The position numbers and the translations under genes were made by a program. Under the pieces are notes generated by a model. The model ran no database searches. It had not been told where the DNA came from and saw nothing but the letters and a program-made list of their open reading frames with translations. From Blastomyces gilchristii SLH14081 (Eukaryota > Ascomycota > Eurotiomycetes > Onygenales > Ajellomycetaceae), in contig NW_003101655.1 of assembly GCF_000003855.2 (NCBI RefSeq), forward strand, positions 558,001-622,000: a DNA stretch of 64,000 nt, read 5' to 3'. This document shows, one piece after another, positions 24,184-38,125 of this stretch (the first letter of the stretch is position 1; every line of letters starts with the position of its first letter).

Positions 24184-25879
24184 CAAACCGCTCCATCACG
24201 AACTCGCTCGATTTTTCGAATAAGAACCCGCCGATAGATCCATCAAAAAGCCCTCGATCATACAAGCATTTTGACCTCATCGCCGACTGCATACCCCGTG
24301 TGGTGGTGGAGTTATCCAGCCAAATGTGAACCAGACATTGTTTGAAACTTCTGTGTGGGATTATCCCCCATTCTCCCCTACCACACCACAACCCCGGCCC
24401 AAATTGCCATACAAATTGTAAGATGAAGAGACCTAGCCATATGCACCAATCTTCTCAATTCTGGAAGATCCCTGATCTGTAATTGTGGAGATATCTGAGG
24501 AGCAACCTCCGCGAAAACCCTGTTCATCTTTGATGTTTCAAAACACCAACACCAAGTCCCACCCTCGTACCGCCCTTCTCAATCTGGCCCATCCCCGGCA
24601 GAAAAATACAAAAAGATACCTCAGTGATAATATTAAGCACATAATCAACAGACACTTCTGAAGTGCAATCTCTGCAGTCTGTCTTCAGTGTATCTAGACA
24701 TCAACACCAAGTCTCACCCTCATACTGCCTCTCTCAATCTGGCCCATCCCTGGCAGAACAATACAAAAAGATACCTTGGTAACAGTATTTGATACATAAT
24801 CAGTGGACAATGAGTCAACAGAACAAGTCAACAGCATATCAACAACTATAAATTTAGTATATCTCAAGATCTGACTAAGTCTTTGATCCCTGCACAGTGA
24901 GATATATTAAATCTAGTTGTAATATCTCAATATTCAATAGATTCTGCAAGAAATTGAGAACAGCAACACTAGATTTCTACTGAATTTAAGAATTAACTCT
25001 GTATTAATATAATCATTGATAAAGTCTTCTATTTTAAGATATAAATAATCAGTTCCTCTACATCCTGCTGATAATATTTATATTATTATATAGAAACAGA
25101 CTTATATTCTCTATAATATTAAGACTCTGAAGAGAGAAAGTCTTGATAGAGAATATACAGTAGTGTATATCTTAGCAGTTTCTATCTCATTCTTCTGCAG
25201 CAGTTATTGCAAAAAAAAAGATCTTAGAAATAGTTTTTTACTTCTCTTGAAAAAGTAAGATGTTTTTCTCTGAGTTTTATACAATATTCTTATAAAGAAT
25301 TAAAAACAGAGTTATTTTCTGTCATAATTTCACATTCTTTTAAGTAAGAATTACTTTTTCAGTGACTGAAGAGCTTTTATTAATACTTAATTCTTTTTTA
25401 CACTCTTTATTAACTGATTTGAGTTGCACACTTATTATGTGAGAAGAATTGAATGATTTAGAATAAAATTGAATAGTTTTAATCAATTTCTCTGCAAAAA
25501 ATTGATTTATTTTTTATCAGTTTTTCTCTCAAAAACTGTCATATTATCTGATTTATTATTAATAGATATCATACTTTTCCTCACTGTATCTCAAGAAAGG
25601 GATTATAAAGATTTTATTAATTTATCTCAAAAATCAATTTTAGTTTATTAGATTCTCTTCAAAAATCTAACCTAGTTTCTGAACTAGTGTGAAAAAAATC
25701 AGGTGTTTTATACACAAAAGTCTTTTATTCTTCTTTTGAAACAGTCTGATCAACTTTTCAATTGAAAACAGACTTAGAAATCTCTTAATTGAAACAGTCT
25801 GATCAACTTTTCAATTCAAAAGAGTTTAATAAATATCTCAATTGAATCAGTCTGATCAACTTTTCATTAAGTAAGCACA
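24184..25879 (+). promoter_or_regulatory. LINE 5' UTR with tandem monomers and GC-rich start
   Basis: The first about 240 bp are GC-richer than the rest and are conserved in copies at 41419-41150, 8300-8050 and 60773-61010. Two repeat units follow (about 24530-24690 and 24691-24840), each with CATCAACACCAAGTC..CTC and CTCAATCTGGCCCATCC. This probably acts as the internal promoter of the LINE. An AT-rich remainder leads to ORF1. Confidence 0.7.
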
Positions 25880-27439
25880 ATGAATTCAAAAATACACTCA
25901 GTTGATATGAAAAAAGATGCTTTCTCAAATACTATTTCTGAGATTGAAATTCTGAAGAGAAGAAAGAAAGAAGAAATAGAGAAATAATAAGTTCTTGAAA
26001 TACAGAAACTTGAAAAAGTAAGTAAGATTCTTGAAAAGCAGTGTCTGAGTGAGATGAATAAAGAAGTTCTGTTAATTCTTCATACTCAGGCTAGACAACT
26101 ACAGAAAGTGATCAAGTTCAAACTTGGAATTTCAAACACAGTTCTAAAAACTTTGAAAATTTCTAATACAATCACTGACTCTTCAGTTTGCTCTTCTTTC
26201 TTTTCTACTTCTTCTTCTTCTTCTTCTTTAAATCAGAAGAAAATATATGCTCAAGCAGCTGAATCTGCTGTCTCTAAATCTGCTATCTCTAAATCTGCTA
26301 TCTCAAAATCTGCTTAAAATTCTGAGAAAACTGAGAAGAATACTGCTCATACTTCTATTGATAGAAGAGTGAAGAAAAAAATGCAAAAAGAGAAAAATCT
26401 TCAAATCTTCAGAAATAGAAGACTTATTCTCAAAGTCTTAAATCAGAATATCTTACAGAGAAACAAGGTAAACTCAAATCTCATTTTCAGAATTAGAAAT
26501 GAAATCAATCAGCAGTTCTTTTCTCAGTTAATAACTGATATTGAAGTTTAAAAATCAGTTATAGCTTTAATTGAGTCATTCTTCTTTGAAAACTTCATCA
26601 TTCTGATCACAATACCTGAATTCAGTGCAGAATTCCTTATTCAGAATGAGAATCTCTGAAAATCAGCAGTAGAATCTTTGTTAAACACAATAATTCTATC
26701 TGAGAGAGATGAAAAATGAGATAAATTCATTCTTCATAATATTTCAGTTGAAATCTTTGACTGTGAGGAAGAAATGCTACTTCTCAAAAATGAATTAGAG
26801 GAATACAATTCTATTCAACTGAGAAAAGAGTCTGTATGACTTAATTCAATTGAGTTCAGACAGAGTAGAAGAAATGTCTCTGTTCTAGTGTATATAAAGA
26901 CACTTGAATAATCAAGAATCTCTGAAGTAAGAGTAGCAGATTTGAAAATAAGAGTTCATGAATACAAAGACTCAAGAATAAATCTCAAAGCTTAAACACA
27001 ATGTTCAAACTGTCAAAGATATGAACACTTTACAATCTCTTATTTCAGAGACTCAAAATATGCATTCTATGCTAGAGATCACAAAACTAGTGAGTATAAA
27101 TATGAAACATGCTTAAAAAGAGATGAAATATGTCAATATACTCTGCTTAATTGCTTCAATTGCAAAGAAAAACATGCATCTAGCTTAAAAGAATGTATAT
27201 TTATCTCAAGAAGTCAGAAGAACTGAAGAAAAGATGAAGCTCAAAGTGAATCTAAAATGAAAGAGAAAAGTCAAGCTAGTAAATCTACAACTGTAAGCTT
27301 AAAAAGAAGAAATTCTCAACTATCTAAATCTTCAAACTTCAATTCTTCAGCTAAGTGTAAACAGAATTTGAATTCTCAAACTTCTGTTAAGATTAGAGAA
27401 TTGAGAAATAACTCTGATAATAAACTAGATATAATGTAA
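25880..27439 (+). pseudogene. LINE ORF1 (gag-like) remnant
   Basis: Starts at ATG 25880. Ser/Lys-rich N-terminus with a (TCT)n run, then three Cys-rich knuckles near 27000-27190 (C-S-N-C-Q-R-Y..H pattern, better preserved in the reverse copy at 38682-38398). Nucleic-acid-binding ORF1 protein of the Tad/I type. Stops scattered. Confidence 0.8.
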
Positions 27440-27528
27440 GTAGTTGAGATTCATACTTTTCAAAATAGTTATAATCTACTATCTGATGATAGTGATTAGA
27501 TTCTACTCTATCTTCTCTCTCTTTTAGT

Positions 27529-30500
27529 ATGAATATACAACAAAAATAATAAAAAAAGTTTAAAAACTCTTTAAAAATCACATTTATTCAAAACAATGTG
27601 AATAGAAACTTAAATTATATTTATTCTTATCTTCAGATTGCATTTGAATAAAAAGTTGATTTTATACTTCTTCAAGAATCAAACTTTGATACTGAGCAAA
27701 AGTACATTATTTCTCATTCAAGCTATTACTGCTTTCTACCTGAAAAATCTGAGATAAAATCAAGAGCAGTGATCTATGAGAGAAAAAGATCAAGATATCA
27801 ATTTAATTTAAGATTTGATATCATATCAGACCCTGATATTCTAGTGAGTCATATTATAGATAAAGAGAATGAGTTTGATACTATTCAACTTATAAATATC
27901 TATAATGAAAAGTCATTGAAAGAAAACAACAATATCTGAACAATTGATAGAGAATTTTTGAATATAACACTCTTAAAAAACTCTATAATTGCAGAAGACT
28001 TCAATGCACATCATCTCTGATGAAACTCAGAGTGTATAAGAGCAGTAAGAGTAGATAAACTGATTAAATGAACTTTTAAACATTCAATAGATTTAGTTAA
28101 CAAGTCTGATCAATAAACATGCTTTAGAAAAGGCATGAAATAGAAATCTATTATAGATCTAACTTTTATATCATAAAATCTAATTGAAAAAAGACTTATA
28201 AACTGATTTATTAATTCAAATGAAACCTCAGAATCAGATCATGAGATCATTCAATTTAATATTGAACTGAGTGAAAAATAAAGAAGTGAAAATCCTCTTC
28301 TCTCTAATCAGTATAACTTTGAAAAAGCTGATTGAAAAGCAGTTGAATGAAGAGTAAAATAGCTGAAATCTGAAAGACAGAGTGAGCTCTATTGAAATCA
28401 AAGTCAAGATATCTCAAATGAAATACTTGAGAATAGAGTAAAACTGATTACATCTATTCTTCTAATAAGTATTGAAGAAAATATTTCAAAGAAAAAGTCT
28501 TCTGAGTATTTCAAATCTTGATAAAATGAGAATATCACTTCTAAAAGAAAGCAATTAGTCACTGCTAAGAGAGATTGAAAGAATAACTTAATATCTGATA
28601 AAGAGTTCAAAGCTATTCAAAATGAATATTTTTCAGATATTAAAAGAGTCAAAACAGATTACTGAAACAAATTTCTTGAAGAAGTATAAGAAAAAGAAGT
28701 TTTTAAAGCCTTCAACTATACTAAAACAAGAAGTGTAGCAAAGCTTTCAATCTTAGAATATGAATTTCAGAATGAATTGTATACAGCAAACTCTTTTGAG
28801 GAAAAATGTCAAGCTTTTATGAGAATTCTCTTTCAAAACTCATCACATTTAGAAGAGAAGAATATGTCATTTCATGAATATATTGATGAAAATAACTGAG
28901 AATGGTCTGAGCTTACATATGATGAACTAGAGTCAGTAATATTCTCAAGTTCAATTAAAACTGCTGCAGAGCCTGATTCAATCAATCACTTCATTATTTA
29001 AAACATATATTTCTACTTGAAGAATGAATATTTTGAGCTCTTTTTCAATCTCTTAAAAAATGATTATCATTCTGAATGCTGGAGAGAAGCTACTGGAGTA
29101 ATCCTTGTAAAATCTAATAGAAAAGCTTCAATTTCTAAATTATATAGAGTAATATCTCTGTTGAACTGTTTGAGGAAAATTCTAGAAAGGATAATAGCTA
29201 CTAGATTATCTTTTATAAGCTCTATTAGTGATTGTCTTCTATTTAATGAATAAATGAGAGATAGAAAACAATGTTCTGCAATTAACACTGTTCTTTCAGT
29301 TATTCATGATATTCAAGTAGCAAAGTATGAAGGCCTGGTCTCAACTGCAGTTTTTATTGATATAAAAGGTGTATTTAATCATGTTTCAAAGTCTAAGATG
29401 ATTCAAACTTTGAAGATGTTAAAACTGTCACTTTCTCTAATAAAATGAGTTAATTATTTTATGTCTAAAAGAATTATACAACTATTCTTTGATGGAAGAA
29501 AACAACATAAAACTGAGATAAAAATAGAAGTATCATAAGAATCTTCAATCTTATCTGTTTTATTTGCAATATACACTGCATATCTATTCAAGAATAGAGA
29601 GATGAAAATAGTGAGATCTTCAAGTTATGTGAATGATATTGATCTACTCTACAGTTCAAAGACAATCAAAGAGAATTTAGAAGTGATTGAGAAAGCAGTA
29701 AAGAAAATCTTTGTTAGAGCAGATATCAATCTAATTCAATTTGATATGAATAAAACTGAGTTAATTCACTTTTTTCTCAGATTTAATGAGAAAGAACTAA
29801 GTCTAACTCTTTTGAATAAAGAGATTAAATCCAGTTTGAATATCAACTGACTAGGAGTATGGTTAAACTCTAAGTTGAATTTTAAATATCATATTCAACA
29901 AAGAATCATCAAGACAGAGAGACTACTGAATAGTATAATCAGACTATCAAATACTGAGAGAGGTCTATTCTTTCAGACTATGAGACAATTATACATAGTC
30001 TGTATTATCTCAGTAGCTGATTATAAAATTCAAGTTTGATGAAACATTCAAGATAATTTCACTGAACTCTTTCAAGATCTATAAAACAGAGCTTTGAGAA
30101 GAATTCTGAGAGTATTTAAATCATCTTCTATTAAAGTAATGAAAATTGAAGCTTCAATTTCATCTTCTGCTATTCAATTTGAAAAGGCCTGTATGAACTA
30201 TGCTCTGAGAGTCATGAAGATGAGCTCAAATCATATAATCTGAGAAAGAGTCTCTTCTTCATTTTCATCAGTTAACTCAGGAAATGAACTGAATTGAAAT
30301 AGATTTCTTGATTGAAATGAGAATAATGCTTTAAAGAAAATGCCCTCTCAACTGTATAGACTATGTTCACTTATTAAAAATCAATTTTCTTCATTAAATA
30401 TTGAGAAAATTGATCATGAGAAGATATCTCTCTGAAGAGAAAAGCTGAAATCTCTCATAGACTTACAAATAAGTGAACTATCTAAAGAGAGAGAATATGA

Positions 30501-31467
30501 ACAGTATTTGAAGAAGATCTCTACAATCAATATAAAAGACTCTATTCTGATTTACTTGGATAACTCAAAAAATGAGAATTTGAATAGATTAGGCACAGGC
30601 ATTGCTTATACTGAAGATAATATTAATTTTATCTCAGATTTCTGAAATTTAGGCTGTGAATCTGAAGTCTTTGATGCTGAACTATTTGTAATAGTGAAAG
30701 CTTTCAAACTCATTGAAATAAAATCTTATAAAAGAGAAAATAGTTTGAAAGAGATATGAATATTCTCTGATAGTCAAGCTGCTTTAAAAAGACTTAGAAA
30801 TAGTCAGATTCATAATGATCAAATAAATCTTGAACTGATTTTAAACTCTGTTTTGAAAATTTAAAAGAGAAGAACATTAAAACTGATAATTCATCTACAT
30901 TGACTTCCTGCTCATATGAATATTCATGGCAATGAATTGGCTCATGTAAAAAAGAGTTCAGAATTAAGCAGATCTATTCAAAAAACAGTGTCCTGATCTT
31001 TCATAAAGAGAAAGATAAAAGAATCTTGTTTCAATAAGTGAAATGAAAGCTGGCAGAAACAAAAGAAGAGTATACATTATTCAAGATTTGATATAAAATC
31101 AAAGTGAAAATCTTGTTCAATTAAATGTAAAAAGAAAATATTCTCATCTATAATTCAGCTGAAACTAGGACATGATTATTTCAAATTCTATATATAAAGA
31201 TTTGATGATAGATTTAATTCAACAGAGTGCTCATTCTGTAATGCAAATGAAAATCCTGAGTATATTGTAATGCATTGTGCATTATACAATAGTCTCAGAG
31301 TCAGATTAAAGAAGAAGTATGATTTAAATCAATTAAATATGAGGTTCTTATTCTTAACTGAGACAGGAATTAAATACTTAATAGACTTTCTATCAGAAAC
31401 TCAAACAGTTATAAGAAAATGGCTGAATTCAGAAGTATCTGAATATGAAGAGGTGGAAATTGATTAG
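27529..31467 (+). pseudogene. LINE ORF2 remnant: endonuclease, RT, RNase H
   Basis: Endonuclease: 'ILLQESNFD' near 27660, 'IIAEDFNAHHL' near 27990 and 'ESDHEII' near 28235 correspond to the Glu, Asn-x-His and Asp-His motifs of APE-type endonucleases. RT: 'RVISLLNCLRKILERII' near 29145, 'FIDIKGVFNHV' near 29355, and 'SYVNDIDLLY' near 29625, where the catalytic Tyr-x-Asp-Asp has Asn in place of the first Asp. RNase H follows at 30530-30960. About 1,312 codons in total with tens of stops. Confidence 0.88.
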
Positions 31468-31870
31468 ATATAGTCTGTTAAAACAGCTATACACTATCTT
31501 TTAATAATTTTATTTTGTTATAGTCTCTTTTTACTGTACTTGTTTCTTTCTGTTCTTTTCTATCTATCTATTTAATGTGTCTATCTTTAAGACTATGTTC
31601 TCTTTTCCTTTGTCATGATATTTTCAAATGATTTCAAAGTATCAGAAGGTGTTGAAATACTGCAATTTGTAAACAGTTTTTATATTCTGAGCTGGAATTT
31701 TCTGATTTTGCATATCTGAAATTGATAAATGTATAATAGTTGACTCTATAGATATAGGAAAAACTCTGAGATCTAAAGGTTCTCAGATAGATGTCATAGT
31801 CTCTGACTGCATACATCTATAATTGAAGAATAATAATAATAACAATAATAATAATAATCTGAAATTATAA

Positions 31871-33742
31871 AGAAGAAGATATCTATCTTTAATCTAATTA
31901 AGAGTAAGAAATTAAAGTGAAATAGTATCACTGTATTTATAAATATCTATTTTAATCTTATAAAGATCTTATAAACTTTTAAGATAAGAAAGTTCTTACA
32001 GTTCTCTTGTCTTAATAATCTTTCTATTCTTTATTTACAGAATGACTTCTTCTTATTTTCATTTTTCAGTATATCTATAAGAGTTAAGAAGATTCTTATA
32101 AATATAAAGATAAACTATCTATAGAAATTCACAAAGCTCAGAAAGATCTGAATCTTATAAATACTAGTTAACTTCAGTTATAATAGAATAGTTTTAATTT
32201 ATAAAGATTTCATCTGAATATCATTTACAATAATTATATATTCTAGAAAATTAATTCAGCAGATACTAAAGTTATACTTTATAAGCTTAATATACTGTTC
32301 TGTCTTATCTAAGATCTTTAATATAGTTTATATATACTCAGTGTGTTCTTTCTTCTTTATAAAGTATATTATCACATTATTCAGATATATTATCATAAAA
32401 ATATTCGGATATATATAAAGTATTTTATTAATAAAAGACTGAAATACTGCAGAAATATTAGTTAAATTAAAAGATATTACTAGATTCTTAAATAATCTCA
32501 GTATAGTTCTAAAGACAGTCTTTTATTTATTCTCAGACTGTATTTACAGTTATATATATATATTAATTATATTTAGTTATATAAATATAATAGCTTCTGT
32601 AAGACAGTTAATCACATTCTTAATCAGAGATAGAAGATAGTGACTCTTTATAATCTTGAAGTTCAGATTATAATAGTTTATATATAATCTGAGATCTTTA
32701 TTCTTCTTCTTTATAAATATCACAGAGACTTTCACAGAGATCTGTGAAAGTTATATAAAGTTATTCTTCAGATTCTTCTTTATATAAGTCTATAAGACTT
32801 CTGTCTTATAATAAGAGAACTTATAGATTGAGTCTCAGAAGAGTTTCTACTCTTCTATTAAATCTATTATCAGATTCTTCTTATAATAAGATAAAAACTC
32901 AGCTATCTTAGTTAAACTGAATATCTCTATAAAATCTCAGTATTTCTCTAGTATCTGAAGCTTAGTTTTTATAATTATAAAGTTCTCAGATATCTATAAA
33001 GTTATTATATATATAAGCTTATCTTCTCTAATTAACTCTATAGTATTAACTAATTTTATTTCTGTGAGTAAGTCTGTCAACACTGATCAGAAGTATAAAT
33101 CTGATGTGTAAACAGCTATATATAGACTATATCTTTAAAGTTTTACAAGTTCTAAATATATATTATCTATGATATCTGTAATAATCATAGTTTCTGTAAA
33201 TCTTCTTTAAATTCTGAAGAGAGTTTATAATTTAAAGATAATTCTTATAAGTCTCTTAGCTCTTAGATCTGAGTTCTTATATTCTGCTTATTATAAGAGC
33301 AGATTCTCAGTTTTTATCACTTAGCTTATTTACTTTACAAGCTTTAGAGACACTACAGTGATCTGAGATTCTGACTTTACTAATACTTCTTATACTGATA
33401 GAGTAGCAGTATTATAGTACAGTCTCTTCTTATAAGTATGTATTTTTATTGAGAAAGTAACAGATTTAGATATCAGCTTTAAAACTCTTAAGAAGACTGT
33501 TACTGACTCTATCTATAACTTCTTAAATTTCTATTTTAATTTATCTGAATGTTTATATGAAGATATTCTGATTTGAAATAGATAAAGTAGAGACTCTTTT
33601 TCTTAATCTCTTTATTATATACTCTGTTTATAAGAGCTTATAAAGTTCTCTCTCTCTACTTAGTAGTTAGATATAAATCTCTTTATATTTTATTATCTTT
33701 TTTTAGTAAATCTATTCTCTGTTATTCTAATTCTTATAGAGT
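31871..33742 (-). pseudogene. Gypsy A reverse transcriptase segment
   Basis: Read on the minus strand: 'DLRLYIDYYNLN' (the usual D-L-R-x-C-V-D-Y-R-x-L-N block) near 32700, and near 32440-32360 'ISAVFQSFINKIL' then 'YLNNVIIY', a decayed YLDDVLIY. It lies between the two full-length LINEs and belongs to the same relic as 22837-24170. Very AT-rich, many stops. Confidence 0.78.
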
Positions 33743-34133
33743 TGATCAGTGATTTATTATTATTATTATTATTCTTCAATTATAGATGTATGCAGTCAGA
33801 GACTATGACATCTACCTGAGAACTAAAAGTTCTCAGGGTTTTTCCTATATCTATAAAGTTAACTATTATACATTCACCAATTTCAGATATGCAAAATCAG
33901 AAAATTCCAGCCCAGAATATAAAAACTGTTTACAAATTGCAGTGTTTTAACATCTTCTGATACTTTGAAACCATTTGACAATATCATGACAAAAGAAAAG
34001 AGAACACAGTCTTAAAGATAGACACATTAAATAGATAGATAGAAAAGAATAGAAAGGAAAAAGTAAAGTAAAATAAAGAGAGACTGTAATGAAACAAATT
34101 ATTATTTAGATAGTATATAGCTGTTTTAACAGA

Positions 34134-37100
34134 CTATATCTGATCAATTTTCTCCTCTTCATATTCAGATATTTCTGAATTCAGTCATTTTCTGGTAGCT
34201 GCTTGAGTTTCTGATAGAAAGTCTATTAGTATTAATCCTGTCTCAGTTGAGAATAAGAATCTTATATTTAATTGATTTAGATCATACTTCTCTTTCAATC
34301 TGACTCTGAGACTATTGTATAATGCACAGTGCATTACAATATACTCAGAATTCTCATTTGCATTGCAGAATGAGCATTCTATTGAATCAAATCTATCATC
34401 AAATCTTTGTATATAAGATTTGAAATAGCCATGTCCTAGTTTCAGCTGTATTATAGATGAGAATATTGTCTTTTTACATTTAATTGAACAAGATTTTTCC
34501 TTGAGTTTTATTTCAAATCTTGAATAATGTATACTCTTCTTTTGTTTCTGCCAGCTTTCATTTCACTTATCTAAACAAGATTCTTTTATTTTTCTCTTTA
34601 TAAAAGATCAGAACACAATTTTTTAAATAGATCTACTTAGTTCTGAACCTTTTTTTGCAGCTGAATCAGCCAATTCATTGCCATGAATATTCATATGAGC
34701 AGGAACTCAGTGCAGATGAATTATCAGCTTTAATATTCTTCTCTTTTGAATTTTTAAAACAGAGTTTAAGATCAGTTCAAGATTCATTTGATCATTATAA
34801 ATCTGACTATTTCTAAGTCTTTTTAAAGCAGCTTGACTATCAGAGAATATTCATGTCTCTTTCAAACTATTTTCTCTTTTATGAGATTTTATTTCAATAA
34901 GTTTGAAAGCTTTCACTATTATAAATAGTTCAGTGTCAAAGACTTCAGATTCACAGTCTAAATTTCAGAAATCTGAGATAAAATTAATATTATCTTCAGT
35001 ATAAGCAATGCCTGCATCTAATCTATTCAAATTCTTGTTTTTTGAGTCATCTGAATAAATCAGAATAGAGTCTATTATATTGATTGTAGAAATTCTCTTC
35101 AAATGCTGTTCATATTCTTTCTCTTTAGATAGTTCACTTATTTATAAGTCTATAAGACATTCAAGCTTTTCTCTTCAGAGAGATAACTTCTCATAATCAA
35201 CTTTTTCAACATTTAAAGAAGAAAATTGATTTTTAATCAGTGAGTATAGTCTGTGACTCTGTACAGTTGAGAAGACATTTTCTTTGAAGAATTATTTTCA
35301 TTTCAATCAAGAAATCTATTTCAATTCAGTTCATTTCCAGAGTTAATTGATAAAAATGAAGAAGAGACTCTTTCTCTGATTATATGATTTGAGCTCATCT
35401 TTATAACTCTCAGAGCATAGTTCATACAGGCCTTTTCAAATCTAATAGCAGAAGAAGGAATCAAAGCTTCAATTTCCATTACTTTAATAGGAGATGATTT
35501 GAATGCTTTCAGAATTCTTCTCAAAGCTCTGTTTTACAGACTTTGAAAGAGTTCAGTGAAGTTTTCTTGATTATTTCATCAAACTTGAACTTCATAATCA
35601 GCTACTGAGATAATACAGACTATATATAACTGTCTTATAGCCTGGAAGAATAGACCTCTCTCTGTATTTGATAGTCTGATAATGTTGTTCAATAGTCTTT
35701 CTGCCTTGACAGTTCTTTGTTGAATATGATATTTAAAATTCAACTTGAAGTTTAATCATACTTCTAATCATTTGATATTTAAACTGAGTTTAATCTCTCT
35801 ATTTAAAAGAGTTAGGAATAGTTCTTTCTCATTGAATCTAGAAAAGAAATGAATTAACTCAGTTTTATTCATATCAAATTGAATTTGATTGATATCTGCT
35901 CTGATAAAGATTTTCTTTGCAGCTTTTTCAATGACTTTCAAATTCTCTTTGATAGATTTTGAGCTGTAGACTAGACCAATATCATCTACATAACTCAGAG
36001 ATCACACTATTTTCATATTTCTATCATTGAATAGATATGCAGTGTATATCATCAATAAAATGAGTGAGATTGAAGATTCTTACAGTACTTCTATTTTTAT
36101 CTCAGTTTTATCTTATTTCATTTTATCAAAGAAAAGTTGTATGATTCTTTTAGACATAAAACAGTTAACTCATTTTATTATAGAAAGTGACAGTTTTAAC
36201 ATCTTCAAAGTCTGAATTAACTTTGACTTTGAAACATAATTAAATGCTTCTTTTATATCAATAAAAACTGCAGTTGAGACCAGATCTTCATACTTTGCTA
36301 TTTGAATATTATGAATAACTGAGAGAACAGTGTCAATTACAGAACATTGTTTTCTATCTCTCATTTATTCACTGAATAAAAGAGAGTTATTAATAGAGCT
36401 TATAAAAGATAGTTGAGTAGCTATTATCTTTTTCAAAACCTTTCCTAGACAGTTTAATAGAGATATTACTCTATATGACTTAGGAATTGAAGTTTTTCTA
36501 TTAGGTTTTACAAGAATCACTTTAGTGGCTTCTCTTCAGCATTCAGAATGATATTCACTTTTCAAGAGATTGAAAAAGAGCTCAAAATATTCATTCTTTA
36601 AGTAGGAATATGTATTTTGAATAATCAAGTGATTAATTGAATCAGGCTCTGCAGCAGTTTTAACAGAACTTGAGAAGATAGCTGACTCTAATTCATCTTG
36701 TGTAAGATCAGGTCATTCCCAGTCATTTTCATCAATGTAGTTGAGAAGTGATATATTCTCTTTCTCTGAATCTGAATCTGATAAGTTTTGAAAGAGAATT
36801 CTCATAAAAGCTTGACATTTTTTCTCAAAAGAGTTTGCTGTATATGATTCATTCTGAAACTTATATTCTAAGGCTGGAAGTTTTGCTACACTTCTTGTTT
36901 TAGTATAGTTAAAAGCTTTAAAAACTTTCTTTTCTTATACTTCTTCAAGAAATTTATTCTAGCAGTCTGTTTTAACTCTTTTAATATCTGAAAAATATTC
37001 ATTTCTGACAGCTTTGAACTCTTTATCAGATATTATATCATTCTTTCAATCTCTTCTAGCAGTAGCTAATTCTTTTCTTTTAGATGAGATATTCTCATTT

Positions 37101-38095
37101 CATCAAGATTTTGAATACTCAGAAGATTTTCTCTTTGAAATATTATCTCTAACACTTGTTAGAATAATAGATGTAATAAGCTTCACTCTATTCTCAAGCA
37201 TTTCATTTGAGATATCTTGATCAGAATTTCAATATAGCTTACTCTGTCTTTCAGATTTTAACAGTTTTATGCTTTCTTCAACTGTCTTTCAGTCAGCTTT
37301 TTCAAAGTTAAACTGATTAGAGAGAAGAGAGTTTTCACTCATTTGTTTTTCACTCAGTTCAATATCAAATTGAATAATCTCATGATCTGATTCTGATATC
37401 TCATTTGAATCAATAAATCAGTTTACAAGTCTTTTTTTCATTAGATTTTATGACATGAAGATTAGATCTATAATAGATTTCTGTTTCATGTCTTTTCTAA
37501 AGAATGTTTGTTGATCAGACTTGTTAACTAAATCTATTGAATGTTCAAAGATTCATTCAATCAGATTATCAGCTCTTACTGCTCTCTTGCATTCTGAATT
37601 TCATCAGAGATGATGTGCATTGAAATCTCCTGCAATTATAGAGTTTCTTAATGAAGTTATGTTCAGAAATTCTCTATCAATTATTCAGATATTGTTATTT
37701 TTCTTCAATGACTTTTCATTATAGATATTTATGAGCTGTATAGTATCAAACTCATTCTCTTTATCTATAATATCATTCATCAGAATATCAGGGTCAGACA
37801 TGATATCAAATCTTAGATTAAATTGATATCTTGATCTCTTTCTTTCATAGATCACTACTCTTGACTTTATCTCAGACTTTTGAGATAGAAAGCAGTAGTA
37901 GCTTGAATGAGAAATGATGTATTTTTACTCAGCATCAAAATTCAGTTTCTGAAGCAGTATAAAATTAACTTTTTATTCAAATACAATTTAAAGACAAGAA
38001 TAAATACAATTTAAGTTTCTATTCACATTATTTTGAATAAATATGATTTTTGAAGAGTTTTTAAACTTTTTTCATTATTTTTGTTGTATATTCAT
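34134..38095 (-). pseudogene. LINE ORF2 remnant (copy 3)
   Basis: Same domain order as copy 2: endonuclease (38000-37300), RT (36600-35900), RNase H (35070-34600). Inactivated by many stops; the TAG ending copies 1 and 2 has changed to CAG, with the next TAG 6 bases on. Confidence 0.85.
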
Positions 38096-38125
38096 ACTAA
38101 AAGAGAGTAGAGATAGAGTAGAATC

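Larger units (their letters stand above)
24184..31857 (+). mobile_element. LINE copy 2, near full length (7.7 kb), 13-bp TSD
   Basis: The TSD TCTGAAATTATAA is at 24171-24183 and 31858-31870. Layout: 5' UTR 24184-25879 with two promoter-like monomers; ORF1 remnant 25880-27439 (CCHC knuckles); ORF2 remnant 27529-31467 (apurinic endonuclease, RT, RNase H); 3' UTR; (AAT)n tail. The domain order, endonuclease and RNase H place it with Tad/I-like elements. All frames have many TGA/TAA codons. Confidence 0.94.
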
